Positions 40,055-53,398 of a stretch of DNA of 64,000 nt are shown in pieces; the first letter of the stretch is position 1, and every line of letters starts with the position of its first letter. The stretch is taken from NCBI GenBank assembly GCA_026936335.1, contig JAPMXV010000017.1, positions 186,001 through 250,000 on the forward strand, read 5' to 3'. A program made the translations under genes and the position numbers. The notes under the pieces were generated by a model, which did no database searches, was not told the origin of the DNA, and saw only the letters and a list, made by a program, of their open reading frames with translations. The stretch is from Mantamonas sphyraenae. Taxonomy: Eukaryota > CRuMs > Mantamonadidae.

Positions 40055-43000
40055 ATGTCGGGGAAGCGCAAGCGTGGGCCGCAGGGGAGTGCACCGGCAG
40101 CGAAACGGCAGCATGTGTCGTTGAAAGACCATAAAAAGTCGCGGGAGCGTTTGATTCGCTTGGACGAAGACGAGGGATTGGAGAGGCCGAGCATGCAGGT
40201 TGTGAATCCGGCTGTGCTGAGCGACGAACTGCAAAGTGCGCTGGGCGGGAATGGATACGGGGACGGAGACGGAGCCAATGCATTGGTGATGCAGGGCAAC
40301 CGGACGGCGATCAGCGAGGCACGAAAGGGCGGGAAGAAAGTGCGGGTGACGGCGGCGGAGATTCACAAGGCACGTGCTCTGAAGCGAGCCAAGCAGCGCA
40401 AGGCTGAGGTGTACGAGCAGAAAAAGGAAAAGATTCGACGACGTGACGGCCTAATCCAGTCGATCAAGTGAGTGGAGAGAGGACAGGGGTGGGCCCAGGA
40501 GACATGCATGGAAACGGATTTTGCACACGCAGGGGACTGACACGGGGCCGCACAGGGAGCACACGCTGAGCAACGACCAACTCCAGCTGCTGGAGTCGAG
40601 TCGAAACCTGGGGCGCAGCGAAACAATGCGGGAGAAGCTGAAACGAGCTCTGAACGAGCGCAAGGCCGGCCTGCAGAGCAGCGCGGACGTGCAGCTGCTC
40701 AAGGAGCGCACAATCCAAGAGTACAACGAGTGGGTGCACAGCGCAGACGAAACAGGAGACGGCATGAACACGGACATGGTTGCGTCGATCAAGGCTGTCG
40801 AGGACAAGGTGCGTGCGCCGGCAACGGAGGACGAGGAAGCACGCGCAGCCAGACGGGCTCGCAGGAAGCGACAGAAGGAGCGTGCGCGCAAACGCAAAGC
40901 CACTGTCAACAAAACCGGAGTGAGCTTCTCATTTGGGTGGAAGGCCAAGAAGAAGGACAGCGAGGACAGCGATGAAAGCGACTCGGAACTGAGTAGCAGC
41001 GACGAAAGCGAGGCCAGCAACGACTCGGAGGCAGATGAGGGGACGTCGAGCACACGGGCACAGAAGAAAGCAGACAATGAGGAGGAGGAGGATGACGAAG
41101 AAGACACGGAGAAGGCTCGGGCACGCAAGGAAAGTGCGGCGCAGCCGTCGTTCATGCGCAAGAAGGGAGTGGCTTTGACACCCGACGAGCCAGGGTACGT
41201 GGCTCAGTCGTGGATGGAAACGGAAGAGGCGAAGAAACGGGAGGATGAGGACAAGAGCAAGGTGGAGGGCAAAAAGGCGTCCTACGTTCTGATCAACAGG
41301 ACGGCGGAAGTGGAGGCACAGAGGTCGCAGTTGCCCATCATCGGGGAGGAACAACGCATTATGGAGACCCTGACGGAAGAGGATGCAGTGATTGTGGTTG
41401 GAGAGACCGGAAGCGGCAAGACGACGCAGATGCCGCAGATGCTTGTCGAGAACGGCTACTTGGATCAGGGCAAGCTGATCATCACGCAGCCACGACGAGT
41501 GGCAGCCATGAGCACTGCCCGGCGTGTGGCGCACGAGATGAACAGCAAGCTTGGCAAGCTGGTGGGATACCAGGTGCGGTTCGACAGCAAAACAAGCAGC
41601 GAGACGCAAGTGAGTTTCGTGACGGACGGTGTGTTGTTGCGGTTGATCCAACAGGATTTCCTGCTGGCAGACTACTCGGTGGTGCTGCTGGACGAGGCGC
41701 ACGAACGAGGCATCAACACAGACATCCTGATTGGCCTGCTGTCGCGGTCGGTAAAGGCGAGGCGCAAACTGGCTGACGAGGGCAAGACTTATGCGGGCAC
41801 GGAGACGGTCGTGCAGCCATTGAAGCTGGTGATTATGAGTGCCACTCTTCAGATCAGCGACTTTACAGAGAACACAACGTTGTTTCCGCAGCCGCCACCG
41901 GTGCTGCAGATTGAAGCTCGTCAGTACCCGGTGAGCATCCATTACGCGCGGCACACGCGTGAGGATTACTGCAAGGAGGCCATTGAAAAGGTGGCAAAGA
42001 TCCACAGGCGGCTGCCCCCTGGCGCGGTGCTCGTGTTTTTGCCCTCGCAGGACGACATTGAGCACGTGGTGCGCACATTGGCCCACATGTTTCCTGGTCG
42101 TGACGAAGAGGCACACGAGGGCGAGCACGTGGACGTACAAGAAGACGAAGCCGACTTTGCACTAGATGCAGTGCGGGAGGGCGAGGAAGGGGAGGAGGAA
42201 GAAGAAGATGACGAGGAGGATGGGATGGTGGAGGACGATGGAGAGGAGGGGGAGGAGCGCGTGGAAGTGGACACAAGTGTGCCTGCACTCCACGTGCTGC
42301 CGCTGTTTTCCATGCTGGCGCCCGCACGACAGGAAGAGGTGTTTGCTGAGCCGCCGGCGGGCAAGCGGCTGGTGGTGGTGTCGACCAACGTGGCAGAGAC
42401 GTCGCTGACCATTCCGGGAATTCGGTATGTTGTGGACAGCGGCAAGGTGAAGGAGCGTAGCTACGACCAGGGCACAGGGATCAACAAGTTTGTGGTGAAT
42501 TGGATTTCGCAGGCGTCGGCGAAGCAACGTGCAGGACGTGCGGGACGCACGGGGCCAGGGCACGCGTATGCACTGTACAGTGCCGCTGTGGCACATGAAG
42601 AGATGGTGGAGCACCGTGCAGCGGAGATCCTGCGCATGCCCATCGAAAGTATTGTGCTCCAGATGAAACTGATGGGCATCGACCGCGTGCGCGAGTTTCC
42701 GTTTCCCACGCCTCCAAACGAGCGAGCGTTGGACACGTCTGTGCGTCTGTTGACCAACCTGGGCGCATTGGACGCCGACAGCGAGGAGCTGACGGCGACG
42801 GGCAAGGCGATGGCAAAGTATCCGGTCAGCCCGCGGTTTGCCAAGATGCTCATGTTGTCTGCGCAGCACAAGTGTGAACAGTACGTGGTGGCCATGGTGG
42901 CCGCGTTGACCGTGGGTTCACCAATCATCCATGCGGCGACGGCAAGGGAAAGCGACGTGTTCCAGTCTTCGGCGAGTCAGGGCGACGAAGGAAGCATGTC

Positions 43001-43997
43001 GCGAGGGGCAATCCACAAAGAGAACGAACAGTGGCTCCACGGCAAATCGGACCTGCTGGGCATGTTGCGTGCCATCGGAGCTGCGTCGTACTCTTCGGAT
43101 TCGTTGGAGGAGTTTTGCCAAAATCACTTTTTGCGGCTGAAGGCCATGCGCGAGATCCAAATGCTGCGTGGACAGCTGGTACGCATTCTGAACGAGGAGT
43201 TGGGTGGCGAGCGACTGATCGACACGAGCATGAAGATGAAGCCGCCGAGCAAGCGAGAGGAAATTGTGCTGCGGCAGATTCTGCTGGCCGGGTTCATCGA
43301 CCACGTTGCCAGACGTGTGCGTCGCCCAGAAGAGGCCGTGCACAGGCCACACTTGCACCCGTACCGAAGTGCAGGAAGCAACACATCTGTGTATCTGCAC
43401 GTGAACAGCAGCTGCGTGATCGAGGAGCCGCGGTGGGTGGTTTATCACGAGCTGGTGGAGACGTCGCGTCCATACATGCACGGCAACACAGTCATTGAGC
43501 CCGAGTGGATCGGAGCAATCGCCCCGGCCACGCTGTGTCGACACTCGCGTGTGTTGGACGACCCGGCGCCACGGTGGGAGGAGGAAGCAGACGCAGTGGT
43601 CGGTTTCGTGCAACCGTCGTTTGGCCTGCACGGGTGGAAGTTGCCGCTGCAGCAGGTGAATGTGCCAGACGAAGGTGAACGGTACAGTGCGTTTGCTCTG
43701 GCGTTGCTGCGTGGGCGAGTGCTTCCCAAGCTCAAGGGATTCTGCCGACATGCCAACTTGAGCACAAGCAGCATGTCCATGATGAAACTGGTGGCGGAGC
43801 TTTCGCGACATAAGGTGGACTCGCGTGCCAAGTTGCTGGCCCTGTGGGACGGCATGTGGTTGCGCAAGGAGATGGCGCCGTTCATTGGCCGTGAGCACCA
43901 CGCCGCCATGGTTGACCAGTGGGCGGACATGGCCAAAGTGGGCAAGAGCAAGAGCGCGAAGAACAAGGGAAAAGCAAAGGCAAAGAGCAAGCGATAA
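40055..43997 (+). CDS. DHX37: DEAH-box RNA helicase DHX37/Ecm16 (ribosome biogenesis)
   Basis: Two exons, 40055..40467 and 40556..43997 (intron 88 bp; the GGAGCAC acceptor is required because an upstream AG would give an immediate stop), 1284 aa. Motifs: Walker A 'GETGSGKTTQMPQM' (about residue 420), 'TQPRRVAAMS', DEAH at about 517-520 ('LLDEAHERGINTDILIGLLS'), 'MSATLQISDFTEN', 'STNVAETSLTIPG', 'QRAGRAGRTGPG'. Helicase-associated and OB-fold domains follow, with a Lys-rich C-terminus. The basic/acidic N-terminus and the 'PILxEEQxIM' lead-in match DHX37 (yeast Dhr1), which removes U3 snoRNA from pre-40S particles in the nucleolus. An acidic insertion lies within the helicase core, between the first and second RecA domains ('EEGEEEEEDDEEDGMVEDDG'). 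Confidence 0.94.
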
Positions 43998-44009
43998 AGG
44001 GTGGGTGGG

Positions 44010-46303
44010 TCATTCTTCTTCCTCGCCTGCAGCCCTGTGTGATCGCCAGGCAGCCTGGATGCGCTGCGCCGCTTGCCGTTTCCTCTTGGCACTGAGATGA
44101 CGGATAAAAGCGTTTTCGATGCGATTGACCGCGCGTTTGCTCTTGCGAAGGGGTTTGTCGCGTCTCTTGCGGAAGGACTGCTGGATGGAAAGGGCGGCAG
44201 CAACAAGCCGGCCTTCCTCGTCGCTGTCGCTGTCTTGATCGTCGTCGTCGTCGTCGTCGTCATTGTTGACCACAATGATCACGCTACTCTCTGCCACGCG
44301 GCCTTCGAGGGAGGCGTTGACCTGGGAGGCGTGCACCCCGAGCATCTCGAGCTCCTGGGACTGATCGCCGCCCGTGTGCATGGTTGTGGTGAGGCGTCGG
44401 CCAGCGCGGAAACGTTCCTGGATGACGCGTGCGGCTTCATCAAACCGAGGAGGCCAGGTCATTCCCTGTGCGTGGCTGTGGTGTGTTTGCTGCTGCTCGT
44501 GTTGAGTCTGGTGTGCCTGGTGCATGGTGGATGTGTCGAGTTGCTGCGTCTGCTGCTCCTTGGCAAGCAGGAGCATCCCAATGAGGTCATGGCCTCGCTG
44601 AATAGCCAGTTGCGATGGCGTGGATCCGTTGTGGTCGCGAGCGTGCACATCGGTGGCCTCGTGGGCAAGCAGCAGCTCCAAACAGGCGCTGCCACCCGTT
44701 CCAGCGGCCCAATGCAGCGCTGTACGGCCTGCATGGTCGGCTGCGTCTGGACGCGCCTCTTTTGAGAGCAGGAGTGAGACGAGGCGCGGGCTATTGAGAG
44801 CCGTGGCCATGTGGAGCAGGGTCATGCCGGAGCGAGGGTGGCGTACGTCGACAGTGGCGCCGACAGCAAGCAGTTGCGTCAACACACGTGCCATGGCCAT
44901 GGTGACGATGTTTGTGGCTGTGTTTGTGTCGTTCTGTGCGTTTGCGTCGGCCAGGCGTTGGAGTAGCGGGCGCAACACGCCGCCGTGGCGATCGGAAAGA
45001 GAGCCGTAGGCATGCAAGCCCGGGTTGCTCTGTTGCAACGATCGCTCCATGGAACCCAGACTCTGGAGCATCATCATGCGCATGGAATGGTCGTCAATGT
45101 CCAACCAGTCTTCGTCTGCGCCTGGGGTCAGAGTGCCAGCAGAAGCGAGGCCCGAGTCGTCGCCCTTGGCCTGGCGATACTCAAAGGGCACGGCGTTGCT
45201 GACCACGTTGCCCTCGCTGTCACACAGCTGGATATTTACAAAACCCGGGTCATGGCAGGGGACGTAGCAGCGGATGACGCCCGGCTGCACCACGGTACAG
45301 CGGACGGTGGTCTCGGGCTCCCCAAACATGGCAAACACCACTTCGCCATCGTCCTCAATGCCCTTTCCCGTCAAAAGCATTTTGGCACCGCCGTACTGCG
45401 AGTCCCACTCGGGGGCAATGTCGAGCAGGTGGATGAGGGGCAGGTTGTCCGCGTCTGTGTTGTGGTCTGTGTGGTCGTTGTCCTCGTCGTTCTGAGGACT
45501 CATTGTGGCTGTGCTGTTGGACGACGAGCCCACCTCTGTGTCCATGTCGTGTGTGTCCATGCCTGTGTCCGAGTGGCCGCTGCCGACGTCGAGGTCCAGG
45601 TCGAGGTCCAGGCCCAGGGCCAAGCTGTCGAGCGACGAACTTGGCTGCTTCTGCTGCAGCAACTCCTGCCTGGCGTAGTACTCTGCTTCTTCCTGTGCAC
45701 GCTTGATTTGCAGATACTGCACAAGAACCACCTCTGTGTTGTCGATGAGCCACCAGGCGCGTCTGTGTCGGCGGCGCGGGTTAGCAAAACGCAGGCAGCG
45801 GGTGCCGCGTGGCAGACGCGGCGACGACGCGGCACGACAGCTGCAACACGCGGCCAGCAACACACACACACACGAACACGCTCACCGGGGCAATCTCACC
45901 TTTGGAAGTTGGGGTCATCTGTGGCACTGACATACACAGCTGTAAGGGCTGGCGTGCCGTGGACCTTGAGCTTCTCGTGGCTCTCGCGCAGGCGTTTGCC
46001 GTCTTTGCGTTTGCGCCAGTTCCAGCCGTCGTTGCGCCAGTGCGGCACATTGGTTTTCAAATACAAATACAAAGCGCCCGCTGTGGATGGTGGGTGGGTA
46101 TGCCGAGCAACGCGGGTGTCAGCGGCATCTGGGATGTGGCAAGAGCGAGTGAATGGAGACACGCCTCTAGATGCCGTACAGGAGGGTTTGTAGGCTGGCT
46201 GGCTGCTGGGAATCATGCCGTAGCCAGCCCAGTTGTGCAACACATCGTAGATTTCGGTGGTGGTGAGGAAGCGGGACGATGATACCCGGTGGACAGAGGA
46301 CAT
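44010..46303 (-). CDS. CAMTA: CAMTA-type calmodulin-binding transcription activator
   Basis: Three exons, 46303..46180, 46080..45900 and 45762..44010, 685 aa. Splicing rebuilds the CG-1 DNA-binding domain: 'SRFLTTTEIYDVLHNWAGY', 'YKPSSGALYLYL', 'DGWNWRKRKDGKRLRESHEK', 'LKVHGTPALTAVY', 'NPNFQ'-type 'DPNFQRRAWWLIDNTEVV'. Then an IPT/TIG domain ('LLTGKGIEDDGEVVFAMF', 'RCYVPCHDPGFVNIQL'). Next are ankyrin repeats ('SGMTLLHMATALNSPRLVSL', 'GRTALHWAAGTGGSACLEL') and at least three IQ motifs ('AARVIQERFRAGRR', 'LSIQQSFRKRRDK', 'AQRIQAAWRSHRA'). This is the full CAMTA order. Role: Ca2+/calmodulin-responsive transcription factor binding CGCG-type sites. All three introns-exon junctions are conserved-domain supported. 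It is divergent with NUP205, with 43 bp between starts. Confidence 0.95.
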
Positions 46304-46346
46304 CGGGTGTCGGGGACGGGTTGGCTGCGACGTCGCCGCCAACACG
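46304..46346. promoter_or_regulatory. 43-bp divergent gap between CAMTA and NUP205 starts
   Basis: Both genes start here on opposite strands. Contains CG-rich sequence (for example GCGACGTCGCCGCC), which includes a CRE-like GACGTC, but CAMTA-type autoregulation cannot be inferred from so little sequence. Confidence 0.4.
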
Positions 46347-46494
46347 ATGTCCACACGCTTTGGCAGGAAGAAGAAGGACGACGGGGACGACAAGCCATCG
46401 TCCCTGGCTTCCAAGACCAGCTCAACGCGCAAGTCGTCGTGGTCATCGCGCAAAACGAGCGGCGAAACGGAAGGCAAGAGCGACAGCGGCGCGG

Positions 46495-46532
<38 letters not shown>

Positions 46533-49500
46533 TCAAGCAGCTCGAGCAGCAGTACACTGGGCAAGGGCTATTCTGCATATGCAGGCGACACGTTCCGGCA
46601 GCTCCTGTTCTTTGTGACGTCTGCGGTCAACGCGCACAGCTCGGCGAGCACGGCCAAGAGCCTGTCCAACATGCTGCATCGACACCGCACCCACTTTCTC
46701 GAGCCGCTGGCCACGAGCGTAGGTTGAATCCAAGCGGCGGCACGCGGGACACACACATACACACGCGGTGTTGCACGTATTCGAGGCACGGCAACGTGCG
46801 ATGACTGAGAGCGGTGATGATGGGAGGGAGCGAGGTGCTGATCAGCGGCGGAAGCAACGCGCCTGACACGGAGGACGCATACACGCACGCACACGCACGC
46901 ACACACGCACACACGCACACACACCCACGCGAACACAGAGCAAGAATGCAGCCGACCGTACACGGTACGAAGAGGCAGTCAAGAGCGCCACAGCCGCGAG
47001 GCAGGCCGTCGCCAACCAGGTAAGTCAGCAGATGGCGCGCGAAATGCAACGCTACCTGATGGCACACACAGCCATTCAAGGGCCAAACGCATCGCGCAAA
47101 GCACACATACTGACATACGCGCATCTCCACAGGCCATGAAACTGTCGGATGTACTCAGCATCAACGTACAGGAGGCAGACGCGCTGATCAATGCAGCTGC
47201 GAAAAAGGTGAGTGCCCGACACGGGGGACCTGAGTGTCGTGGAACACAACCACTGACTCCAAACGGCGCCTTTAGCACAAAGTAACAGGCTCCAGTGACC
47301 TGGTGGGGCTTGCACGCACGATGTTCTACGACGAGCGCCGCTGCCTGTTGCACGCACTCTTGCAAACGCTGTACGCAGTGCACTGCGATCTGGACCCAGG
47401 CATTGCCTCGGTCATCGACTCGTTTGTAGAGTCGCTTGTGCAGGACTCGTTGCTGGGTGTGCTCGTGCACGCCATCCAGCAACGCGTCGATGCGAAACCA
47501 AACGCGGACGACGCAGTAGCCAGCAACGAGCGCACCGAACTGGTGCTCCTGGCCAACTGTCTGCTGGCACTCGTGTACCAGCAGTTCAACATCACCCACA
47601 CGGAGGTCATGCAGTTGCTTACGCTGCTGCGCAGCACAGCGGACCGAAGCGTCGCTGCGCCGGACGACCACACCCTGTTTGAACTGGCAAGCACTCTGAC
47701 GCTGTGCATGGTCAGTGTCCTCGACCCTGCTGTGGCTGTCAACGAATCGCACCACAGGCGCGTGGCTGCCCTGAACAAGGACCAGACGTGGAAGCGCCAA
47801 GGAAAGGCCAGCAAGAGCTCCGCAGAGGACTTTTTTGAGCAGTTTGAAGAGAACATCACCAACCAGGGCCAGGTGTGGAACACGGGCACCACGCAGCCGT
47901 ACCAGTTCTACGCGGGCAGTCCCAGCAACGGCTTCCAAGGCGTCATCATCATGGCCTGGTCCATCTTTCGCTTCTTCTGCATGCGCCAGGACATGGTCGC
48001 CATGGACGAGGAACAGGAGACCAACGTGCAGATGCAGCTGTCGCAGGCCATCCAGTTCTGGGACTGCTTCCGCTTCCTGCATCAGCGCATCATCCCGCGC
48101 ACCGGTTTCATCCGCGAGATGCAGGACCTCAAGGCGCACGTCCTGGACAATCTCATGACCACGTTCATCATCAACATGCAGGGCCGCTGGCGTGACCTGA
48201 AAAAGATGGAGGAGCAGAGCAGCACCGAGTCGTCCGCCTCGGGCACTGCCGGCTCGGGCCTTGCCCCACGCACAGACTTTCAAGATTTGCTCAGCCTGCT
48301 GTCGGAGCTGTATGGCACGCAGCCGCAGCTGGCTCTCAAGTTTTGGGAGGGCGAGGGACAGCATGCGGCGCTCAACGAGTTTCTCGTGGGTGCGGGCGAC
48401 TATCTCATCGACGCGCAGTTTGTGCCGTATGTGAAGCTGCTGACGTCGTTGAGTGGCGACGAAGTATGTGCCCAGCACACCTACCGCTTCCTGGAGAACC
48501 AGAGCGCTGGCCAATCGCAGTCCCTGTACATCACGTGGAACCACTTTTTCCGCACACTGCAGCAATTCTACCAGGACGTGATGGACAACGATGCCATGTA
48601 CAACCTGGAGTCGATGAACATGGACGCCCTCCTGGCTGTGCTGCGCATCCTGGAAGAGGTGCTCAAACACAGCGCGGCCGTACGCGAGGCCATGTATCAG
48701 AACACAGAGTGGGGCGCCATGCACACACTGTTTGACCTTGTGCACTGTCCGCTGCCTACACACGTCAAAGGCGCCACACTGCGCTGCATCGGCGCATTTG
48801 CTCGCTCGCCACAGATTGCTGCCCAGATCTGGGAGATCCTGGAGGTGTCCAAGATCATGGACAGCGCCAACACGGGCAACAAGGACATCCGAAGCGAGTG
48901 GAAGGAGACAGAGTGTGCCCAAGGCCGCTACCCGACCACGCTGGCCTTTCTGAACCTGGTGCGCGACCTACTCACGTACACCGAGCACCTGCCGTTCAAC
49001 CTGGGCCACAAGACGCGCAAACCGTACGGCTTCAACGCCTACGTGACGTTTGCCAAGGATGTGTTTCTGGCCGACGTCAACTACGAGCAGCAGGGCGAGT
49101 CATTCAAGGTGCGCGCCGCGGCGTTGGGCATCTTTGCCGTCGTGCTGCAACGCTACTCGCCCCTGGATCACGAGCTGCTGGAGCAGCATTTGGACGGCGA
49201 GTATGCGTCGCACCCGGGCATGGAGCTGATGACAGACATCATGAGCGACCGCAGGGACTTTTTCAAGCGCATCTTTGACATTGTCAAGCCCGGTGTGGCT
49301 GCTTGTGTGGACATGCGTGATCAGCTGCAGGCGCAGCAAGACGACTGGACCGACATGGAAAACATGGTGCTGCTCGCCCTCCAGCTTCTGTTTCTCGTGT
49401 TTGCCAAGCAGGACGCTTTCCGCCAGGTGGTGCTGCGATCGGGCTCGGGACGCGACTCGGTGACGCTGACACGCGTGGAGCGACTGCTGCAGCGCCAACC

Positions 49501-52500
49501 ACACATGGTGGAGGTGCTCAAGTTTGTCAGCTACCCTGACAACGACAGCATCTGCCTGGTGGCAGCCAAAATCATGTTCAAGCTGTCGCAGACGCTGCAG
49601 ACGGCGCTGCTGCACAGCATCATCGAAAGTGGCCAGGAGCAGGCGCTGGTGCACGGCTATGTGAACAGACTGCAACGCGACGACAGCTACAGCGGCAGCG
49701 GCAACGCAGAGGCGCAGGACAGGGCTGGCCTAGGAGAAAGTGTGGCGTCGGGCTTCTTGGGCGGAATGGCGCTTGAGCGCACGCACACACAGGCTGCGTC
49801 GGCACAGGCTGCTGCACAACACAACAACGGACGCAGGCGCATCACGTGTGCCACTGTCATCCTGCAAATCCTGCTGGAGAACTTGCAGTTCCCGGCACCC
49901 AACGTGGCCCATCTGCTGCTGGGATTCAACACGTCGGAGCTGGAGCGCACCGACTTTGGCAGCGGTGTGTCTCAGCGCACCTGTCTGCACGAGATCCTGT
50001 CGCTGCTGGACAACACACGCGCGCGCGGAGGCAGCATGGATCCGCAGCTGGTGGAGAGCTGCTACGAGCTCATCTTCCGCCTGTGTACAGACAGACACAC
50101 AAGTGTGGCCACGCTCAAGTTCATGCAGTTCCTGCCCGGCCAGGTCGCACGCACAGCCGGTCTGGCACAAAACTTTTTCAACCGCCAGCTGGCCAGCATT
50201 CAAACACAGCTGAGCAGCATGGGCACGCCCAGCAACCACCAATTGTTTCAGTTTTCGTGGTTGCTCAAGAGCATTGCGGTCAACTGCCACCACGGACAGC
50301 GCGAGCGAAGGCAACTGCAGGATACCATCGAGTTGCTTGTGGGTTCGGCGCGAGGCGGCGGGGCAGACGACACAGCGGGCGACCGCACACTGGGTGGAAG
50401 CGGCACGAACGGATCGTTCCTTGCGTCGTCGTCGTCGTCCTCCTCCTCCTCGTCGATGATGGCACTGGACGAGGGCACACCGCGCAGGCGTTTCCGCAGC
50501 ATGCGGCAGGCATCTGGGTTCCAGCAGTCGCGCACAACCATCCTGGAGTTTCTGGACGTGATTGACGTGGACCTCGGAGAAGTGCCCGTGTTTGAACCGG
50601 TGTTCCCTGTGGATCTGGGCACGTGCAAGGGCCTGGACGAACGAGGCCACGCACGCATCGACATCGACCTGCTGACGGCTCAGCTGCGTGCAAAGCAGCG
50701 GGCCGCAGAGAACGGCCAGAGCATCCCAGGCGTGGTGCAGAACTACGACGAGGACGTGCGCAAGACGCTGGAGCAGGCAGTGCAGGTCAACGAATACCAG
50801 AAGCGATTCAACGCAAAGTCGGAGGCGTTTGAGGGCTGGAGCGAAGTGGTGCAGGTGCTGCTTGTGGACTGTGCCCATTTGATGGGAGCCAAGCTGCTGG
50901 TGGTGTTTGTGCGCGACGTGCTGGATACTCTGCTCCGCAAAATGCGCAGGGAGAGCAACAACAGCTTCGGCACTGCCATGGCCGGTGTGGTGCTCATGCT
51001 GATCACCAAACTGCGGGAGCTTCGCTACCCTGGGGCCGCAGGCACGCTGGCCAAGGTGGACCTGCAACTGAGCGCAGACGAGCTGTCGGGCATGCTGGAA
51101 CATGTGCTGCACGCTGTGTTGAAACCCAACAGCAGCGACATGATGCGCAGCACTCTGTATGCAGCCATGCTGAACTACTTCCAGCTCATCAAGCCGCCCA
51201 CAGAGTACCGCAGCGAAGCCGAGGCGTTGGCTCAGGAGGACATTGTGTTTAGCACCAACGCAACGCTGTCGACTGTGAGTCCGCGTCTGCTGGAAATCCT
51301 GTGCGACGACATCGTGGACGGAGTGCCCAACTACAGGCCGCTTGCGCTGTCGCTGCTGAATACGCTGATGGAGCAGGGAGACCGCACACGCTACCTGGAG
51401 ATCATTGCACAAAAGAATTATGTGGACCTGATGTTGCAGCAGCTGTCGCACATGGAGTACACTCTGCAAAGCCTGATGGTGCCGGGCTCGGACCACAAAC
51501 GCTCGCAGCTGTTTATCTACGAGTCGATGATGTCGTTGCTGAACCGCATTGCCAGCACGCCACATGGCGCACTGAAGCTGACGGAAAGCAAGCCGCGACT
51601 GTTGGACGTGCTGACGGGCTGCCAGTTTATCGACAACCGCCCCAGCGACGTGATTTCGTACGGCGAGGAGCAGTGGCTGCCGGCCATGATGAAGGTGTAC
51701 TACACGCTGCTGCTGCCCATGCTGCGGCTGGTGAGCACGTTGCTGACTTCGCTGGCGCCAAACAACGAAGCCGTGTGCGCAGGCATCATGGACTTTGTCA
51801 ACGAACACGCAGAGCTGATGGTGGCCGTACTGAAGGACAACCAGCGCATCAATGCACAGACGCTGGCACAGCTGGAGCTTGTGACGGGCATCCTGATGCA
51901 ACTGGCCACACGCAACAAGGTGCTCATGAACAACGAAACGGTGCGCGACGGCCCACTGCACCCCAGGTATCGCTCGGCCATGCTGCATCTGCTGAGCAAG
52001 TACCGATCGGACGGATGGGAAGCCAAGGTGGATCCAGAGGTGCTGGAGGCACAGCACGGCGAGTCGAACGTCGCAAGCAGCAGCGCAGCCGCTGGCAAGA
52101 GCCGCACGCGACTGATGCGCAGGGGCGCAGGACAGTCGGCCATGGCGCCGTTGCGTGCCAGTGCCTGGCGTGTGTGCCGCAACGTGCTTGGGTATTGGCG
52201 CTGCGTTCTCGACGGCGGCAACAGTGCAAGCGTGAGCGGAACTACAGCCAACGAGGCCATGGGCCTGGAGGAGGTGTTGGGTCTGCTGGAGCGCAGCACA
52301 ACCAAACTGCGCAGCATCAGCAACACCCTTGTCAAGAAACAGCAGCAGGGGGTGAGTGGCAAGGAGATGCGCGAACAGGTCGCCATGTTTGACTTGCTCG
52401 TGTACGTTCTAGAGGTCGGCCTCGTTGTGGTCAACAAGTGGCCCGACGAAGAACAGCTGCAGGGCAGCAGGCTCAAGACTGCCGCCGATGCCATCGGCCA

Positions 52501-52585
52501 GAGTTTGCACGATGCCCTGATCGACAGCCGTCGTCTGCGCTTCCTTCAGCTGCAGCTCGAGGCAGTGCGGGAGCGAGTGGTTTGA
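46347..52585 (+). CDS. NUP205: Nucleoporin NUP205/Nup192 homologue
   Basis: Four exons, 46347..46718, 46939..47019, 47133..47207 and 47276..52585, 1945 aa (human 2012). The first three introns contain long CA/TG tracts. The large exon is a continuous alpha-solenoid. Matches to human NUP205 include 'DLVGLARTMFYDERRCLL', 'GDYLIDAQFVPYVKLLTS', 'SLYITWNHFFRTLQQFY' and 'NVAHLLLGFNTSELERTDFG'. Also visible are 'QRTCLHEILSLLDNTRAR', 'LVESCYELIFRLC' and a C-terminal helix ending 'LQLQLEAVRERVV'. A poly-Ser run sits in the N-terminal region (46495-46545) and another in a mid-protein loop (50430-50458). It is a scaffold of the inner ring of the nuclear pore, partnering NUP93 and NUP53. The last 134 bp are part of an inverted repeat also found at 63358-63491. 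Confidence 0.95.
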
Positions 52586-52625
52586 GCGAGGCGTGGCATG
52601 ACATGGAATGGAATGGAAGAGAGGG

Positions 52626-52664
<39 letters not shown>

Positions 52665-53398
52665 GACATAGATACATTGGCAGCGCCTCGTTGCTCAGAT
52701 CGTGTTGAGCGGGATCTTCAGGTAGCGTGTGCCGTTGCTCTCGGGCTCGGGCAGCTCACCACCACGGATGTTGACCTGCAGGGAAGGCAGGATGAGTCCA
52801 GGGTGGGACAGTTGCAGGTCGCGTGTGGTGCGAAACTCCAGAAACTCCTCCTTGGTCGTGCCCTCCTTCACGTGCTTGTTGCTGGCCTTCTCATCGGCCA
52901 CTGTGCTCTCAAACTCAAACGTCTCTCGGTCTCCCGGAGCGTAGTCGTGGCCCACAAACAGACGCGTCTCGTCCTTGAGCGCCAGGATGCGCTGCACACT
53001 CTCCCACAGCGTGTCTGCGCTTCCTCCCGGAAAGTCGCAGCGTGCCGTGCCCATGTCCGGCATAAAGATGGTGTCACCCACAAAGGCACAGTCGCCGTCA
53101 ATGTAGTAGGTGGTGCATGCCGGCGTGTGGCCCGGCGTCTCCATCACGTGCAGGCCGTCCAGCTCGCCCAGCTTCACCACGTCGCCCTCCTTGACCAGCA
53201 CGTCAAACTGGGAACCGTCGGCGGGCACTTCGTCGCCCAGATTGAAGATGGGTTTGAACGTGTCCTGCACCTGCGTGATGTTGTGGTTGCACACCGTCTT
53301 GGCTTCGGGAAAGTGCTCCTTCAGCACTGCCAGAGCCGTCAGGTGGTCGGCATGCACGTGCGAATCGATCAGGTACTTCACATCCAGGTTCTCTTCCT
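52452..53398. repeat. Inverted repeat, left arm (947 bp), source of the NUP205 3' end
   Basis: Reverse complement of 62533-63491. In every stretch I compared base by base the two agree, and the encoded 230 residues are the same. The only difference found is CA/TG tract length (16 versus 22 units, 12 bp). It covers the NUP205 last 44 codons, the intergenic region and the last four-fifths of the persulfide-dioxygenase-like gene. Similarity stops abruptly within both coding regions. Confidence 0.95.
52631..52662. repeat. (TG)16 microsatellite
   Basis: Between the convergent NUP205 and persulfide-dioxygenase-like genes; 22 units in the other repeat arm. Confidence 0.98.
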
